64,000 bases of DNA from DASRHT01 sp035293765 (GCA_035293765.1 DATGMF010000026.1:25971-89970); one strand, 5' to 3'; counted from the stretch's first letter, positions 33,328-42,825 are shown. Notes: a model not told the origin generated them from the sequence alone. Made by a program: numbers and translations.

Positions 33328-35721
33328 TTGTCCAAACAACTCCGGCTCGATGTCGCACAGCTAACAGATGTTGGTCGCAAGCGTCCCCATAACGAAGATA
33401 ATATGGCGTACGTCATTCCTAAGGACCCGCAGGTAATGGCGCGAAAAGGAGCGCTCTTTATTGTAGCTGATGGTATGGGGGGGCATGCGGCAGGAGAAGT
33501 GGCGAGCGAGATCGCAGTAGATACAGTAAGTAATGTGTACTACCAGGATGATAGCGAAGATATCGCTGTCTCATTGCTGCATGCGATTAAACGTACAAAT
33601 GCGTTAATTCATCAGCGTGCAGCCGAAAACATGCTGCGGAGCGGGATGGGAACGACCTGTGTTGCTGCTGTGTTACGCGGTAACATGGTGCTGATCGCCA
33701 ATGTGGGCGACAGCCGCGCATATCTGGTTCGTCGTGGGCAGGTAAGACAGGTATCGCAGGACCATTCGTGGGTGGAGGAGCAGGTACGGGCGGGTTTGCT
33801 GACGCGCGATCAGGCGCACTCTCATGCGCAACGCAACGTCATTACGCGCAGTCTGGGTACACAAACGGATGTCGAGGTAGATATTTTCTCCGAGCAGTTG
33901 GAAGATGGCGATACGCTGTTGCTCTGTTCGGATGGGCTTTCCGGCTATGTTCCTGAGGAAGAATTGCGGGCTATTGTTGACCAGTACGCGCCACAGGAAA
34001 GCGTCTATCGCCTGGTTGAACGTGCCAATGAGAATGGCGGGCCGGATAATATTACGGCGGTGGTTGTGCGGGTGCTTGAGGCTGGTTGGGCCGCTCCCGG
34101 TGCCCGCCTTCCCGTGTATGCAGGCGGGCATGAAAACGAGGACACAGCCATTCTGGGACGGGTTCCCAGCAGCACGCTCGGTATAGCTCCCCGTGTTGAT
34201 GATAGTCGCATTCCCAGCGCGCCCCTTCGTGCCAGTAGCGGGCCATTGCTCTCTTACGAGAACCAGCTCTCTGCCACTCCTGCCCTGGCGACCAAAAGTA
34301 AGAAGCGTAGTCGTTTGTTTTATCCAACGATGCTGCTCCTTGTGCTGCTGATCGTCGCGCTTATTGGGGGGAGTGTGTACTATTTCTTACGTCCAACCGT
34401 GGATGTAGACCAATCGTTCAAGAATGCTAATGCGCTGGTCAATCAAGCCAATGCTGAGGTAGCGAGTAATCCCGCCGATGCGTTGCAGAAGCTTGGCCGC
34501 GCTCAGGATATGATACGGCAGGCCCTCAATAGCTCTCCTTCGGACACTCAGCATGCCGGCCTGACAAATCTATTGCAGGGCAATTTTGCTACAACGGTCA
34601 AAACCGCCATTACGAAATATAATCAGCAGTTTGCTATCACCACGCTACCCTGCACCAATACGCTTTCTACGGTCTTGAACAATGGCAGCACGAATGCCCA
34701 GGTCGATAACATTGCAACCATACAGGATGACAAAGGAAAGCAATTCTGGTATGCCCTGGGTGACGATCATAACCTCTACCAGGTGGATGAACATAACAGC
34801 CTGGTCAATAGACAAAATTTTGCTGGTAATTCTCAGGTGAAAATGATAGCCAGCAACGGTCAGCGCCTGCTGGCTTTGACTGCTCCGCAAGATAAAGCCA
34901 ATACATATTCGCTCAGCTTACTGGCACCCAACGGGGGCTCATTAGCGGATAAGAACGATACATTGCTGGACCCTCAACTGGGGAAAGATGGTCTCGTTCC
35001 TAAATTTATGACCAGCGCGGGCGGCGATGTTTATGTGGTGCTGATTGCTGAGGCGGCGCAAAACCTGGCGACGATCCTTGATTTTCCGATCAATGGAGAT
35101 AAGTTACAGCAGCCCAAAAACACCAAAATCGCGATCTCGACCAGTATTGTCAGCGTGGCGGCGTTTCCTAAAAACCAGCTCTTCCTGGCTTATCATGATG
35201 GCAGTATACAAAGTTATACCGGAAGCCAACCGCCGGTGAGTCTGGTTGTGCAGCATCCGATTGCGACTCCGTTGGGAGTGAGCGCCAATGATTTCACACC
35301 GAACATGAACGTTCCCACTCCAGGCGGGCTGTCGTCGTCCTTCCTATCGGTGCCGGGGGCGAATCTGTTGACAACCGGTATGGTGGGCAATACGCCGCAT
35401 CTCTTCATTGTTGATGGCATGTATCATCGCGTGATTGATCTGACGATAGCGCCTTCTGGTCCTGCACCTTCAGCCACTCCTACAGCTCAGCCCACTGCCG
35501 TGACGGGGGGTACCGGTGGCGGTGTCGCCTCTTCTGGCCCTCCTGTGAATATGGAGTTGCTCCAGCAGTACGCCTCGCCCAACCTTCTTGCTTCGGTAAA
35601 GGGAGCCGTGGCCGATCCAAAAGCTCCACAGTTGTACCTTCTTACTCAGAATGGGCCAGGCAGCGCGACAGCCAATCTGCTCAAGGTTGATGTGAGCCAG
35701 GGGACCGCCTGTACACCTTAA
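33328..35721 (+). CDS. PP2C-type protein phosphatase with one TM segment and large external domain
   Basis: I start at TTG 33328, behind GGGAGAG; the longer frame from 33244 adds 28 residues unlike the family. Residues 1-245 form a PP2C (PppC/PrpC) domain: GRKRPHNEDNMAYV, VADGMGGHAAGEVAS, NVGDSRAYLVRRGQV, LCSDGLSGYV and NGGPDNITAVVV supply all metal-binding Asp residues. A disordered Pro/Ser linker leads to a membrane helix at about 331-353. The remaining 440 residues are outside and look like a beta-propeller-type repeat domain with a Thr/Pro-rich stretch near residue 715. It should dephosphorylate Ser/Thr proteins and sense the exterior. No partner kinase gene is adjacent. Confidence 0.85.
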   Translation: MSKQLRLDVAQLTDVGRKRPHNEDNMAYVIPKDPQVMARKGALFIVADGMGGHAAGEVASEIAVDTVSNVYYQDDSEDIAVSLLHAIKRTNALIHQRAAENMLRSGMGTTCVAAVLRGNMVLIANVGDSRAYLVRRGQVRQVSQDHSWVEEQVRAGLLTRDQAHSHAQRNVITRSLGTQTDVEVDIFSEQLEDGDTLLLCSDGLSGYVPEEELRAIVDQYAPQESVYRLVERANENGGPDNITAVVVRVLEAGWAAPGARLPVYAGGHENEDTAILGRVPSSTLGIAPRVDDSRIPSAPLRASSGPLLSYENQLSATPALATKSKKRSRLFYPTMLLLVLLIVALIGGSVYYFLRPTVDVDQSFKNANALVNQANAEVASNPADALQKLGRAQDMIRQALNSSPSDTQHAGLTNLLQGNFATTVKTAITKYNQQFAITTLPCTNTLSTVLNNGSTNAQVDNIATIQDDKGKQFWYALGDDHNLYQVDEHNSLVNRQNFAGNSQVKMIASNGQRLLALTAPQDKANTYSLSLLAPNGGSLADKNDTLLDPQLGKDGLVPKFMTSAGGDVYVVLIAEAAQNLATILDFPINGDKLQQPKNTKIAISTSIVSVAAFPKNQLFLAYHDGSIQSYTGSQPPVSLVVQHPIATPLGVSANDFTPNMNVPTPGGLSSSFLSVPGANLLTTGMVGNTPHLFIVDGMYHRVIDLTIAPSGPAPSATPTAQPTAVTGGTGGGVASSGPPVNMELLQQYASPNLLASVKGAVADPKAPQLYLLTQNGPGSATANLLKVDVSQGTACTP

Positions 35722-35802
35722 AGCATTGACGGCTCGTGTCACAATAGTAGGAACAGGCTAGAACCTGACAGTAGCTCAGTAATTCTTTGTGATATTTAAT
35801 TT

Positions 35803-35892
35803 CAGTATCCTCAAGCGGATCGGGTTCGCCATGAACTCGCGCCGTCCCTGAGGGGAAGTATAGACATCAAACCCGATGATGTCAAGTGGAAT
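35803..35892 (+). repeat. ~90-nt dispersed structured element, copy 2
   Basis: Aligns with 12358-12448 over its full length. Here the arms CGGGTT/AACCCG and CCCT/AGGG replace the corresponding arms of copy 1, so pairing is kept while bases differ. It lies in the leader of aspS, ending about 20 bases before the start codon. Confidence 0.75.
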
Positions 35893-35913
35893 TGCATTTT
35901 AAGGAGTGTTTGC

Positions 35914-37707
35914 GTGGGCTTTGCGGTGCATTTTCGAAACTACACTTGTGGCGAGCTGCGTGCCGACGATGTGGGTAAGCAGGTAACGCTTGCCGGTTGG
36001 ATCAATCGCCGCCGCGATCATGGCGGGCTGATTTTCCTGGATCTGCGGGATCGCTACGGTATTACGCAGGTTATTTGCGATCCAGAGCGTTCCCCAGAGG
36101 CACATCGTATCGGCTCTGAACTGCGCTCGGAATATGTTGTCCAAGTTCAAGGGACGGTGACGCGTCGTTTGCCTGGAACGGAGAATCCCAATCTCAGTAC
36201 CGGGGAAATTGAGGTAGCTGCCGAGCGGATTGCTATCCTGAACCCCTCCCGTCCAACGCCGTTTCCTATCAATGACGCCACCCAGGTAGATGAGGCGCTG
36301 CGCCTGAAATACCGCTATCTTGATCTACGGCGGCCAAAGATGCGGGAAAATATGATTCTGCGCCATCGCGTTGTGAAGACGATACGCGATTACCTTGATG
36401 AGCGCGGCTTCCTGGAGATTGAGACTCCCATTTTGATGAAGAGCACGCCGGAGGGCGCGCGCGATTATCTGGTGCCGAGCCGCATCTATCCCGGCTACTT
36501 CTACGCCCTTCCTCAGTCGCCGCAGCAGCTAAAACAGCTATTGATGGTGGCAGGGATGGACCGCTACTTCCAGATCGCTCGTTGTTTCCGCGATGAGGAT
36601 CAACGCTCGGACCGTCAACCGGAGTTTACTCAACTGGACCTGGAGATGGCCTTTGTCTCAGAGGATGACGTGATGTCCTTGATCGAAGGGCTTTTGATCT
36701 ATCTGATTGAGCAGACGACAACAAAGCGGATCAAGGAGCGCCCCTTCCCGCGCTTGCGCTTTCAGGATGTGATGGCGCGTTATGGGACCGACCATCCTGA
36801 TCTGCGTTTTGATCTGCCTCTGGTGGAGATATCGGAGCTGGCGGCAGCGGGCAACTTTGGCGTGTTTCGCGGCGCTCTGGCAGCCGGTGGCATGGTCAAG
36901 GGCATTCGCGTTCCCGGAGGCAGCAGCTATAGCCGTAAAGAAGTTGATGAATTGACCGAATTTGCTCGGACGCTGGGCGCGAAAGGGCTGGTTTCGCTCG
37001 CGATCAGCGCGACTGGCGAGGTCAAATCTCCATTGACTAAATTCATGTCCACCGCAGAGGTGCAGGCGATCATTGATCGTCTTGAGGGACAGCCAGGCGA
37101 TCTGCTACTCTTTGTCGCAGATAGCGCCAAGATCTGTAATGATGTGCTCTTCCGCTTGCGCACCAGGCTGGGCGAGCAGTTGAATTTGATCGATCCGAAC
37201 GAGATGGCCTTATGCTGGGTTGTGGACTTTCCTCTGCTCCACTATGATGAAGAGGGACAGCGTTACGAAGCTGAGCATAATCCTTTTTCTGGCATGGATG
37301 AGAACCATATCAGCCGTCTCGATAGCGAGCCGCTCAATGTGCGAGCGAAGCAATATGACATTATCTGCAACGGCTATGAGGTAGGAGGCGGCAGCGTTCG
37401 CATCAATGTTGCCGAGCTTCAGCATAAAGTATTCTCTTTAATGAATCTGAGCGACGAGCAGATCAAAGAGCAATTTGGGCATATGCTGGAGGCTTTTGAG
37501 TATGGAGCTCCGCCGCACGGCGGGATCGCGCTCGGGGTTGACCGCTTTGTCATGCTCCTGACCGACGTAGATAATATCCGAGAGGTTATCGCGTTCCCCA
37601 AAACGCAGAGCGCGATGGACCTGTTAATGGGCGCTCCATCGCCTGTTGACGATCAGCAATTGCGCGAATTGCATTTACAATTACGCCCTGAAGAGCCAAA
37701 GCGATAA
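35914..37707 (+). CDS. aspS: aspartyl-tRNA synthetase
   Basis: The 597-residue protein is a bacterial-type class II AspRS. The N-terminal OB-fold binds the anticodon (VTLAGWINRRRDHGGLIFLD). Motif 2 reads IARCFRDEDQRSDRQPEFTQ, and the bacterial-specific GAD insertion lies between, at about residues 290-430 (GALAAGGMVKGIRVPGG). Motif 3 is GGIALGVDRFVMLL. It charges tRNA-Asp with aspartate. The start is GTG at 35914 with an AAGGAG site. A strong rho-independent terminator follows, so it is a single-gene unit. The leader holds a copy of the ~90-nt dispersed element. Confidence 0.97.
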   Translation: MGFAVHFRNYTCGELRADDVGKQVTLAGWINRRRDHGGLIFLDLRDRYGITQVICDPERSPEAHRIGSELRSEYVVQVQGTVTRRLPGTENPNLSTGEIEVAAERIAILNPSRPTPFPINDATQVDEALRLKYRYLDLRRPKMRENMILRHRVVKTIRDYLDERGFLEIETPILMKSTPEGARDYLVPSRIYPGYFYALPQSPQQLKQLLMVAGMDRYFQIARCFRDEDQRSDRQPEFTQLDLEMAFVSEDDVMSLIEGLLIYLIEQTTTKRIKERPFPRLRFQDVMARYGTDHPDLRFDLPLVEISELAAAGNFGVFRGALAAGGMVKGIRVPGGSSYSRKEVDELTEFARTLGAKGLVSLAISATGEVKSPLTKFMSTAEVQAIIDRLEGQPGDLLLFVADSAKICNDVLFRLRTRLGEQLNLIDPNEMALCWVVDFPLLHYDEEGQRYEAEHNPFSGMDENHISRLDSEPLNVRAKQYDIICNGYEVGGGSVRINVAELQHKVFSLMNLSDEQIKEQFGHMLEAFEYGAPPHGGIALGVDRFVMLLTDVDNIREVIAFPKTQSAMDLLMGAPSPVDDQQLRELHLQLRPEEPKR

Positions 37708-37727
37708 GCGCAATCAGGCAATAGACA

Positions 37728-37766
37728 GAGCAAGGATCTGGATGCACGTCCCCTTGCTCTTTTTTT
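37728..37766 (+). terminator. rho-independent terminator of aspS
   Basis: An 8-bp stem GAGCAAGG/CCTTGCTC (37728-37735 with 37752-37759) is followed by seven T. Confidence 0.85.
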
Positions 37767-37895
37767 GTCCGCCCCGCTCAGTGGTGGGAGATTTTCCGAA
37801 GCTCTAAATTTGGATATCTTAGTATACTAGAAATAGATTAACCACGGGCCTTATCCAGGTTGAACATTTGGTTGGGAAGATGGAAGGAGAAGTTA

Positions 37896-38318
37896 ATGAC
37901 ATCGATGAATCACGGAAATACCAGTCGAACTGCATCCGCAGCAGCAAGTTCCGCAAATCCAGTCAGTATGATGAGTCGTCAGGCAGTCCCCATAAATAAT
38001 ACGACCACTGGAATTGCTCCCAAGTTTGTACCGACATTGAGCGAGGACGATGCGGTTTCCCAGGCGCGTTTGCTCAAGGCGCTGGCGGACCCGACCCGTT
38101 TGCGCATCCTGAGCCTGCTCAGTCGTCATGAGGGAGAAGTATGCGTCTTCGAAATCGTGGAAAGCTTCACGCTGGAGCAGCCCACTATTTCGCATCATCT
38201 ACGCATTTTGCGCGACGCGGGTTTAGTGGATTGCCGCAAAAAGGGTCTGTGGGCGTACTATTATGTACGCCGGGAGTCTCTTGGTCGTGCGCGTGAAGTC
38301 ATCGACGGGCTGGCCTGA
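37896..38318 (+). CDS. ArsR-family winged-helix repressor
   Basis: The start at 37896 has an AAGGAGAA site; the product is 140 residues. A polar, Ser/Thr/Asn-rich tail of about 50 residues precedes the winged helix. The ArsR/SmtB signature is clear: RLLKALADPTRLRILSLLSR, then VFEIVESFTLEQPTISHHLR (recognition helix) and GLVDCRKKGLWAYYYVRR (wing). The metal-sensing CxC of ArsR (ELCVCDL) is reduced to EVCVFEI with one Cys, so it probably does not sense arsenite in the classical way. No efflux or metal gene is adjacent; the target is unknown. Confidence 0.85.
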   Translation: MTSMNHGNTSRTASAAASSANPVSMMSRQAVPINNTTTGIAPKFVPTLSEDDAVSQARLLKALADPTRLRILSLLSRHEGEVCVFEIVESFTLEQPTISHHLRILRDAGLVDCRKKGLWAYYYVRRESLGRAREVIDGLA

Positions 38319-38361
38319 GCTCAAGAAACTACTTGATGGCTGATGATGGGGATACGTAGCG

Positions 38362-38397
38362 TGTCGAAGATAGTGTAAGCCATAATATGCTTCGACA
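38362..38397 (+). terminator. hairpin after the ArsR gene
   Basis: TGTCGAAG (38362-38369) pairs with 38390-38397 across a 20-nt loop; no T-tract follows. Possible 3'-end hairpin of the ArsR transcript. Confidence 0.35.
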
Positions 38398-38505
38398 GTT
38401 ACCTATCTCCACCATTAAAGGTCCAGCATGAAAACGGCTATTGTTGCTCAACAGTGCGATAGACGAAGCCCGCTAACGAATTTGCGAGAAAGCCGCCAGA
38501 ACCTC

Positions 38506-38534
38506 TTGACAAATACGCCGGAATCCTGTATCTT
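38506..38534 (+). promoter_or_regulatory. sigma70 promoter of the tRNA-Arg gene
   Basis: Consensus TTGACA (38506-38511), a 17-bp spacer and TATCTT (38529-38534) lie about 40 bases before the tRNA. Confidence 0.8.
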
Positions 38535-38575
38535 ACAACAGGTAAACGGTCAACAAACAGTTTCAGTGTTCATAC

Positions 38576-38648
38576 GTTGCTGTAGCTCAGTGGATAGAGC
38601 GCTTCCCTGCGGAGGAAGAAGTCGGAGGTTCGAATCCTCTCAGCAACG
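38576..38648 (+). tRNA. tRNA-Arg (anticodon GCG)
   Basis: All four arms fold: acceptor GTTGCTG with CAGCAAC (38576-38582, 38641-38647), D-stem GCTC/GAGC, anticodon stem CTTCC/GGAAG with loop CTGCGGA, T-arm GGAGG TTCGAAT CCTCT. The anticodon is GCG, reading CGC and CGU. C35 and A20, the arginine identity bases, are present, and the discriminator is G73. The CCA end is not encoded; a run of T follows. Most bacteria use anticodon ACG (inosine) for this box. Confidence 0.92.
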
Positions 38649-38675
38649 CTTTTTTATGCCCGGAGCAAGGTGAAA

Positions 38676-39530
38676 ATGCCACGCGCGTATATTGGTATCG
38701 ACATTGGCGGCACAAACACGCGTATAGGGCTTTTTCGGACGCTCGCCACTCCCACTTTTATGCCCCTCGCCCAATTTTCTACGCAGCAGAACTACGAGCA
38801 ACAAGTAGTATCTATGATCAACGCTGTGCGGCATGATGAAGCAAGCGAGATCGCAGGCATTGGCGTCTCTTTTGGTGGTCGGTTAGCGAAGGACGGACGC
38901 TCGGTACTGGTCGCTCCTAACTTGCCAGATTATGTCGGGAAGCCACTGGCTCAGGAACTGGAGCGTTCATTTAGTTGCCCTGTTCGCCTGGCGCACGACC
39001 CCGTCTGCGGCCTACTGAGTGAGAAAAAATTTGGCCGTATTAGTAGTATTGAACGCTGCGCGTATCTTACCCTTTCCACGGGCACGGGAGCGGCCATCCA
39101 GCTACGCAAGGCCGAAAAGTCCCTGACTATTTCGATAGAAATCGGGCATCAAATTCTTGATGGTAATCCCCTCACCTGTCTCTGCGGCCAGGTTGGTTGC
39201 CTGGAGACGTTTACCGGTGGCAGGCAACTTGAGCTGCGCCTGGGACATGCCATCGCCGGAGTAACGGATCAGGCTTTCTGGGAGCTTTTCTGTGACAAGC
39301 TGGCAATAGGGCTGGTGAATCTCGCCCAGTTGACGAGGGTGGAGGCCGTTGTGGTAAGCGGAGCCATCGCGTTGAAGAATGCCTTTCTCTTGCCATTGCT
39401 GCAACGCAAAGTCAATGAGCGTATAACCGGAGCGACGCTGATATTATCTCTTGCCACGCTGGGCGAAAATGCCCCGATTGTTGGCGCTACTACATTATTA
39501 GAGACACCTGACGAAACAATTCTTCACTAA
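38676..39530 (+). CDS. ROK-family sugar kinase
   Basis: From the ATG at 38676 (AAGG site; an in-frame GTG is two codons earlier) the product is 284 residues. YIGIDIGGTNTRIGLF is the phosphate-binding loop of the ASKHA fold. LAHDPVCGLL carries the catalytic Asp region, and LTLSTGTGAAIQL the second phosphate motif. EIGHQIL with CLCGQVGCLETF is the ROK zinc site (H and three Cys). Substrates in the family are glucose, N-acetylglucosamine, ManNAc or fructose; which one applies is not visible. There is no HTH domain, so it is a kinase and not a ROK repressor. It follows the tRNA by 27 bases. Confidence 0.85.
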   Translation: MPRAYIGIDIGGTNTRIGLFRTLATPTFMPLAQFSTQQNYEQQVVSMINAVRHDEASEIAGIGVSFGGRLAKDGRSVLVAPNLPDYVGKPLAQELERSFSCPVRLAHDPVCGLLSEKKFGRISSIERCAYLTLSTGTGAAIQLRKAEKSLTISIEIGHQILDGNPLTCLCGQVGCLETFTGGRQLELRLGHAIAGVTDQAFWELFCDKLAIGLVNLAQLTRVEAVVVSGAIALKNAFLLPLLQRKVNERITGATLILSLATLGENAPIVGATTLLETPDETILH

Positions 39531-39645
39531 AAAGGGACCTTTTCCTCTATTTGCCCTCTGATCAATCCAGGGACCTCTTTAAGGCGGTAGGCGGCCCGAT
39601 ATCTATCTAGTGATGTCAGGAATAGATTGTAGAGGGGGGTTAAAC

Positions 39646-42150
39646 ATGGCAAGATCGAGTAAATATACGAATGAGGCGCGCCAGGTTTTAACTTTTGCCA
39701 GGGAGGAAGCCAGGCGGTTAAGGCATCGGCTGGTCGGTACTGAGCATCTCCTATTGGGCATCCTGAGGTTGAAAGATCCGGTTGTTGAGGCCCTGTTCGC
39801 CTCGATGCAGGTGCGGTCTCATAGCGTGCTGCAAGCACTCGATTTTGTCATTGGACGCGGCAATAAGGCGCTGCTGAGCGAGCCATCTTTCAGTGCTACT
39901 GCGCGAGAGGTACTGGTGCGAGCCGAGGAAGAGGCTGCGCGTACGCAATCTGAATTAGTGGGCGTTGAGCATATCCTTCTGGCTATTTTCAGCGAAAGTG
40001 GCAGCGTCGCCATAGGAGTGCTGGAGAGCTTCGGCATGAACATCACGAGCGTGCGGCAGCAATTGGAAATGTTGATGGTCGGCGGGCGTGAAAGTTTGCT
40101 GTATTCGGTCAGGTACCAATTGCTTTGTGACATGACTCCCACCCTGAATCAGGTCAGTCGCGACCTGACGTTGGCAGCTCTTAGCGGCTCGCTCGATCCA
40201 ATGATTGGACGCGAAATGGAGCTGGAGCGGACAATGCAGATTTTAACGCGGCGCACGAAAAATAACCCGGTGCTGATCGGGCCAGCCGGTGTGGGCAAAA
40301 CTGCGATAGCGGAAGCTCTGGCCCTGCGCATCATTCAGGGCCAGGTACCTGATATCCTGCTCCATCGCCGCGTCGTCGCGTTGGATGTGGGGCTGCTCAC
40401 CATAGGAACCAAATTCCGCGGCGACTTTGAGGAGCGTCTAAAGCGTATTATGCAGGAAATACTCGAATCGCCAGGCATCATTATCGTCATTGACGAGTTA
40501 CACTCGCTGGTACAGACCGGAGTAGCGGAAGGCTCGCTGGATGCTTCCAACCTCTTCAAGCCGATGCTTGCTCGCGGCGAGTTTCAATGTATTGGCGCCA
40601 CGACCTTAGATAAGTATCGTAAAACCATAGAGGCTGATCCCGCCCTGGAACGCCGGTTTCAGCCCATTCAGGTGATGGAGACAAACGCTAGAGAAACCCT
40701 GGAGGTGTTAGAGGGCCTTCGTGCGCGCTACGAGGATTTCCACCACGTTACGATTAGTGATGCCGCTCTGGTCGCGGCGGTACAGATGTCCACGCGCTAT
40801 ATTCCTAATCGCTGTCAGCCTGATAAGGCGCTCGATCTGATTGATGAAGCTGCCTCCCGCGCCTCTGTCCTGCGCTCTGTTGCGCCTGAACCTGTTCACC
40901 AGTTGCGCAATGAAATTGTGCGGGCGCAATCTGAGAAGGAGCATGCAATCGTTCAGCGCGACTTTTCGCAGGCGGCGGCACTATTTAAACGCGAACGCCA
41001 GTTACGGCAAGATTTAATCCGCGAAGAGTATGAATGGTATACCCACTATCAGCAGGAGAGTCCGACCATAGGTCTATGGGACATTGCCCGCGTCGTTGCC
41101 GCCTGGACCGGTGTTCCGGTCATGCGCCTGGCTGAGGATGAAGCTCAGCGTTTGCTCCACCTGGAAGACACATTGCACCGCAGGATCATAGGGCAGGACG
41201 AAGCGGTTCAGGCGGTAGCGAGGGCCATACGACGCTCATATGCGAATGTGCGCGATAGTAAGCGCCCAATAGGCTCTTTCATCTTTGTCGGTCCAACCGG
41301 AGTGGGAAAGACAGAACTGGGCAGGTCGCTGGCGGAAGTACTTTTCGGCAATGAGGATGCTTTGCTCAAGTTCGATATGTCGGAATTTGCAGAGAGCCAT
41401 CATGTTTCCCGACTTATCGGCACTGCCCCTGGCTATATTGGCTATGATCAGGGAGGACAGCTTACCGAAATGGTGCGGCGTCGTCCATATAGCGTTGTGC
41501 TTTTTGATGAAGTGGAGAAGGCGCATCCAAACATCTTCGACCTCTTGCTGCAAATACTCGAAGACGGGTGCCTGACCGACTCGCACGGCCAGAAAGTCGA
41601 TTTCAGAAATACGATGATCATCCTCACCTCGAATGTCGGCACTATGCAGATCCTGTCAGATAAAAAAATGTCTTTTACTTTGCGCAGTGATGAGAAAAAG
41701 CAACTGATCGAATCTTACGAGCATATGCGGGAACTGATCTTGCAGGCATTAAAGAGCCAGTTTCGGCCCGAATTGCTCAATCGCGTTGATGAGATAATCG
41801 TCTTCCATGCTCTGAGGCTGGAGCATCTCCACCAGATTGTGAACCTCCTGATCAAATGCACGCAGCAGCGGCTGGCTGAGCAGTCGATTGCGCTCCAGAT
41901 TACAGAGGCGATGCGCCTCCTGCTGGTGAAACGTGGCTATCATCCCGAGTATGGGGTACGCCCACTACGCCGAACCGTGCAGACCCTGTTAGAAGATATG
42001 CTGGCCGACGCGATTTTGAGCGGATCGCTTACTCAAGGAGATAGCGTTATCGTTGACGTATGCGATGATGAGCCATGCTTATCTGTCTATAAGCCGGATC
42101 ATCCGTCCCCAGATCGCGTATGGCATAGTTTTGGTAATCTGGCGCTATAA
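39646..42150 (+). CDS. clpC: ClpC-type AAA+ unfoldase
   Basis: The start at 39646 follows a GGGGGG site; the product is 834 residues. Residues 1-145 are the double Clp-N repeat (RRLRHRLVGTEHLLLGILRL and the second ARTQSELVGVEHILLAIFSE). D1 has Walker A GPAGVGKTAIAEAL and Walker B IIIVIDELHSL. A short middle domain (about residues 395-460) is followed by D2 with GPTGVGKTELGRSLAEVL and VVLFDEVEKAHPNIFDLLLQ. ClpC unfolds tagged proteins for ClpP and can dissolve aggregates. No UVR zinc domain or McsB is near, and the ClpP-binding loop was not verified, so a stand-alone ClpB-like role remains possible. Confidence 0.88.
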   Translation: MARSSKYTNEARQVLTFAREEARRLRHRLVGTEHLLLGILRLKDPVVEALFASMQVRSHSVLQALDFVIGRGNKALLSEPSFSATAREVLVRAEEEAARTQSELVGVEHILLAIFSESGSVAIGVLESFGMNITSVRQQLEMLMVGGRESLLYSVRYQLLCDMTPTLNQVSRDLTLAALSGSLDPMIGREMELERTMQILTRRTKNNPVLIGPAGVGKTAIAEALALRIIQGQVPDILLHRRVVALDVGLLTIGTKFRGDFEERLKRIMQEILESPGIIIVIDELHSLVQTGVAEGSLDASNLFKPMLARGEFQCIGATTLDKYRKTIEADPALERRFQPIQVMETNARETLEVLEGLRARYEDFHHVTISDAALVAAVQMSTRYIPNRCQPDKALDLIDEAASRASVLRSVAPEPVHQLRNEIVRAQSEKEHAIVQRDFSQAAALFKRERQLRQDLIREEYEWYTHYQQESPTIGLWDIARVVAAWTGVPVMRLAEDEAQRLLHLEDTLHRRIIGQDEAVQAVARAIRRSYANVRDSKRPIGSFIFVGPTGVGKTELGRSLAEVLFGNEDALLKFDMSEFAESHHVSRLIGTAPGYIGYDQGGQLTEMVRRRPYSVVLFDEVEKAHPNIFDLLLQILEDGCLTDSHGQKVDFRNTMIILTSNVGTMQILSDKKMSFTLRSDEKKQLIESYEHMRELILQALKSQFRPELLNRVDEIIVFHALRLEHLHQIVNLLIKCTQQRLAEQSIALQITEAMRLLLVKRGYHPEYGVRPLRRTVQTLLEDMLADAILSGSLTQGDSVIVDVCDDEPCLSVYKPDHPSPDRVWHSFGNLAL

Positions 42151-42208
42151 GATGGATGAGCATAGATTGATGGATGTGCCTCCTATGATGCAGCTAATTT
42201 ATGTCAGG

Positions 42209-42715
42209 CTATTGATAGTAAATGATGTGATCCGGTAACTGTGCCATCCAGACGCAACTATCCCATGCTATGGTGGCGGCGTGCGGTTTAAAATCGGTGA
42301 AAGAGAAAAATACTGAGATGTACGCCTGCTGTATACCGGCTCCCCGACACAGAGCCGCTAATTCATCTCTGCGGTGCTGAGAAATCGGACCGTGCATTGT
42401 GACCAGCTCAAGGAAGAAGAGCAGGTGCATCTCCTCGTGATAGAGGAGAATATCTGGGAATTGTCTCGGAGTGGTGATGGCGATGTTAAATTGCGACAGC
42501 CATGTTTGTTCGCAGATAGTGATATTGTTAGGCTCATCTTGCAAGTAAAGAATAAAGCTATTTGGAGCGTAATGAGGACCAAATAACTCGATAGTATCGA
42601 CGAGCAGCGAGTTTTGCCTCTCCGGTCCCGGTGAAGCAAAGTTGAAAAGGTCGCCGTTGATCAGGCGTAGCGACCCATCGTTATCATGGGGATAAAAACC
42701 TGGTGTGAAGAACAT
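42209..42715 (-). CDS. orphan BsuBI/PstI-type restriction endonuclease domain
   Basis: A GGAGG site precedes the ATG at 42715; the longer frame starts at a TTG inside that site. The 168-residue product matches the C-terminal catalytic domain of BsuBI/PstI enzymes: FPDILLYHEEMHLLFFLELV, MHGPISQHRRDELAALC, and IAWDSCVWMAQLPDHIIYYQ (authentic enzymes have WETEVW and PDH). PstI itself is about 326 residues; the N-terminal DNA-binding half is missing. No methyltransferase is adjacent. It may be a domesticated or regulatory nuclease-fold protein, or a remnant. It is divergent from an HTH-GAF regulator gene and convergent with clpC. Confidence 0.7.
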   Translation of the reverse strand: MFFTPGFYPHDNDGSLRLINGDLFNFASPGPERQNSLLVDTIELFGPHYAPNSFILYLQDEPNNITICEQTWLSQFNIAITTPRQFPDILLYHEEMHLLFFLELVTMHGPISQHRRDELAALCRGAGIQQAYISVFFSFTDFKPHAATIAWDSCVWMAQLPDHIIYYQ

Positions 42716-42825
42716 AGGTGCCTCCAACTCTATTAGTACCCATCACTAACCTCTCTACTTACCTATATACCGTTCCATATGATAAAAGCGGAAAGAAACC
42801 ATATCGGAAGAAAAAGACGGTTTAG

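Noticed and set aside
38428..38673. 81-codon plus frame over the tRNA-Arg gene
   Set aside because: It runs through a promoter and a complete tRNA; it is a chance frame.
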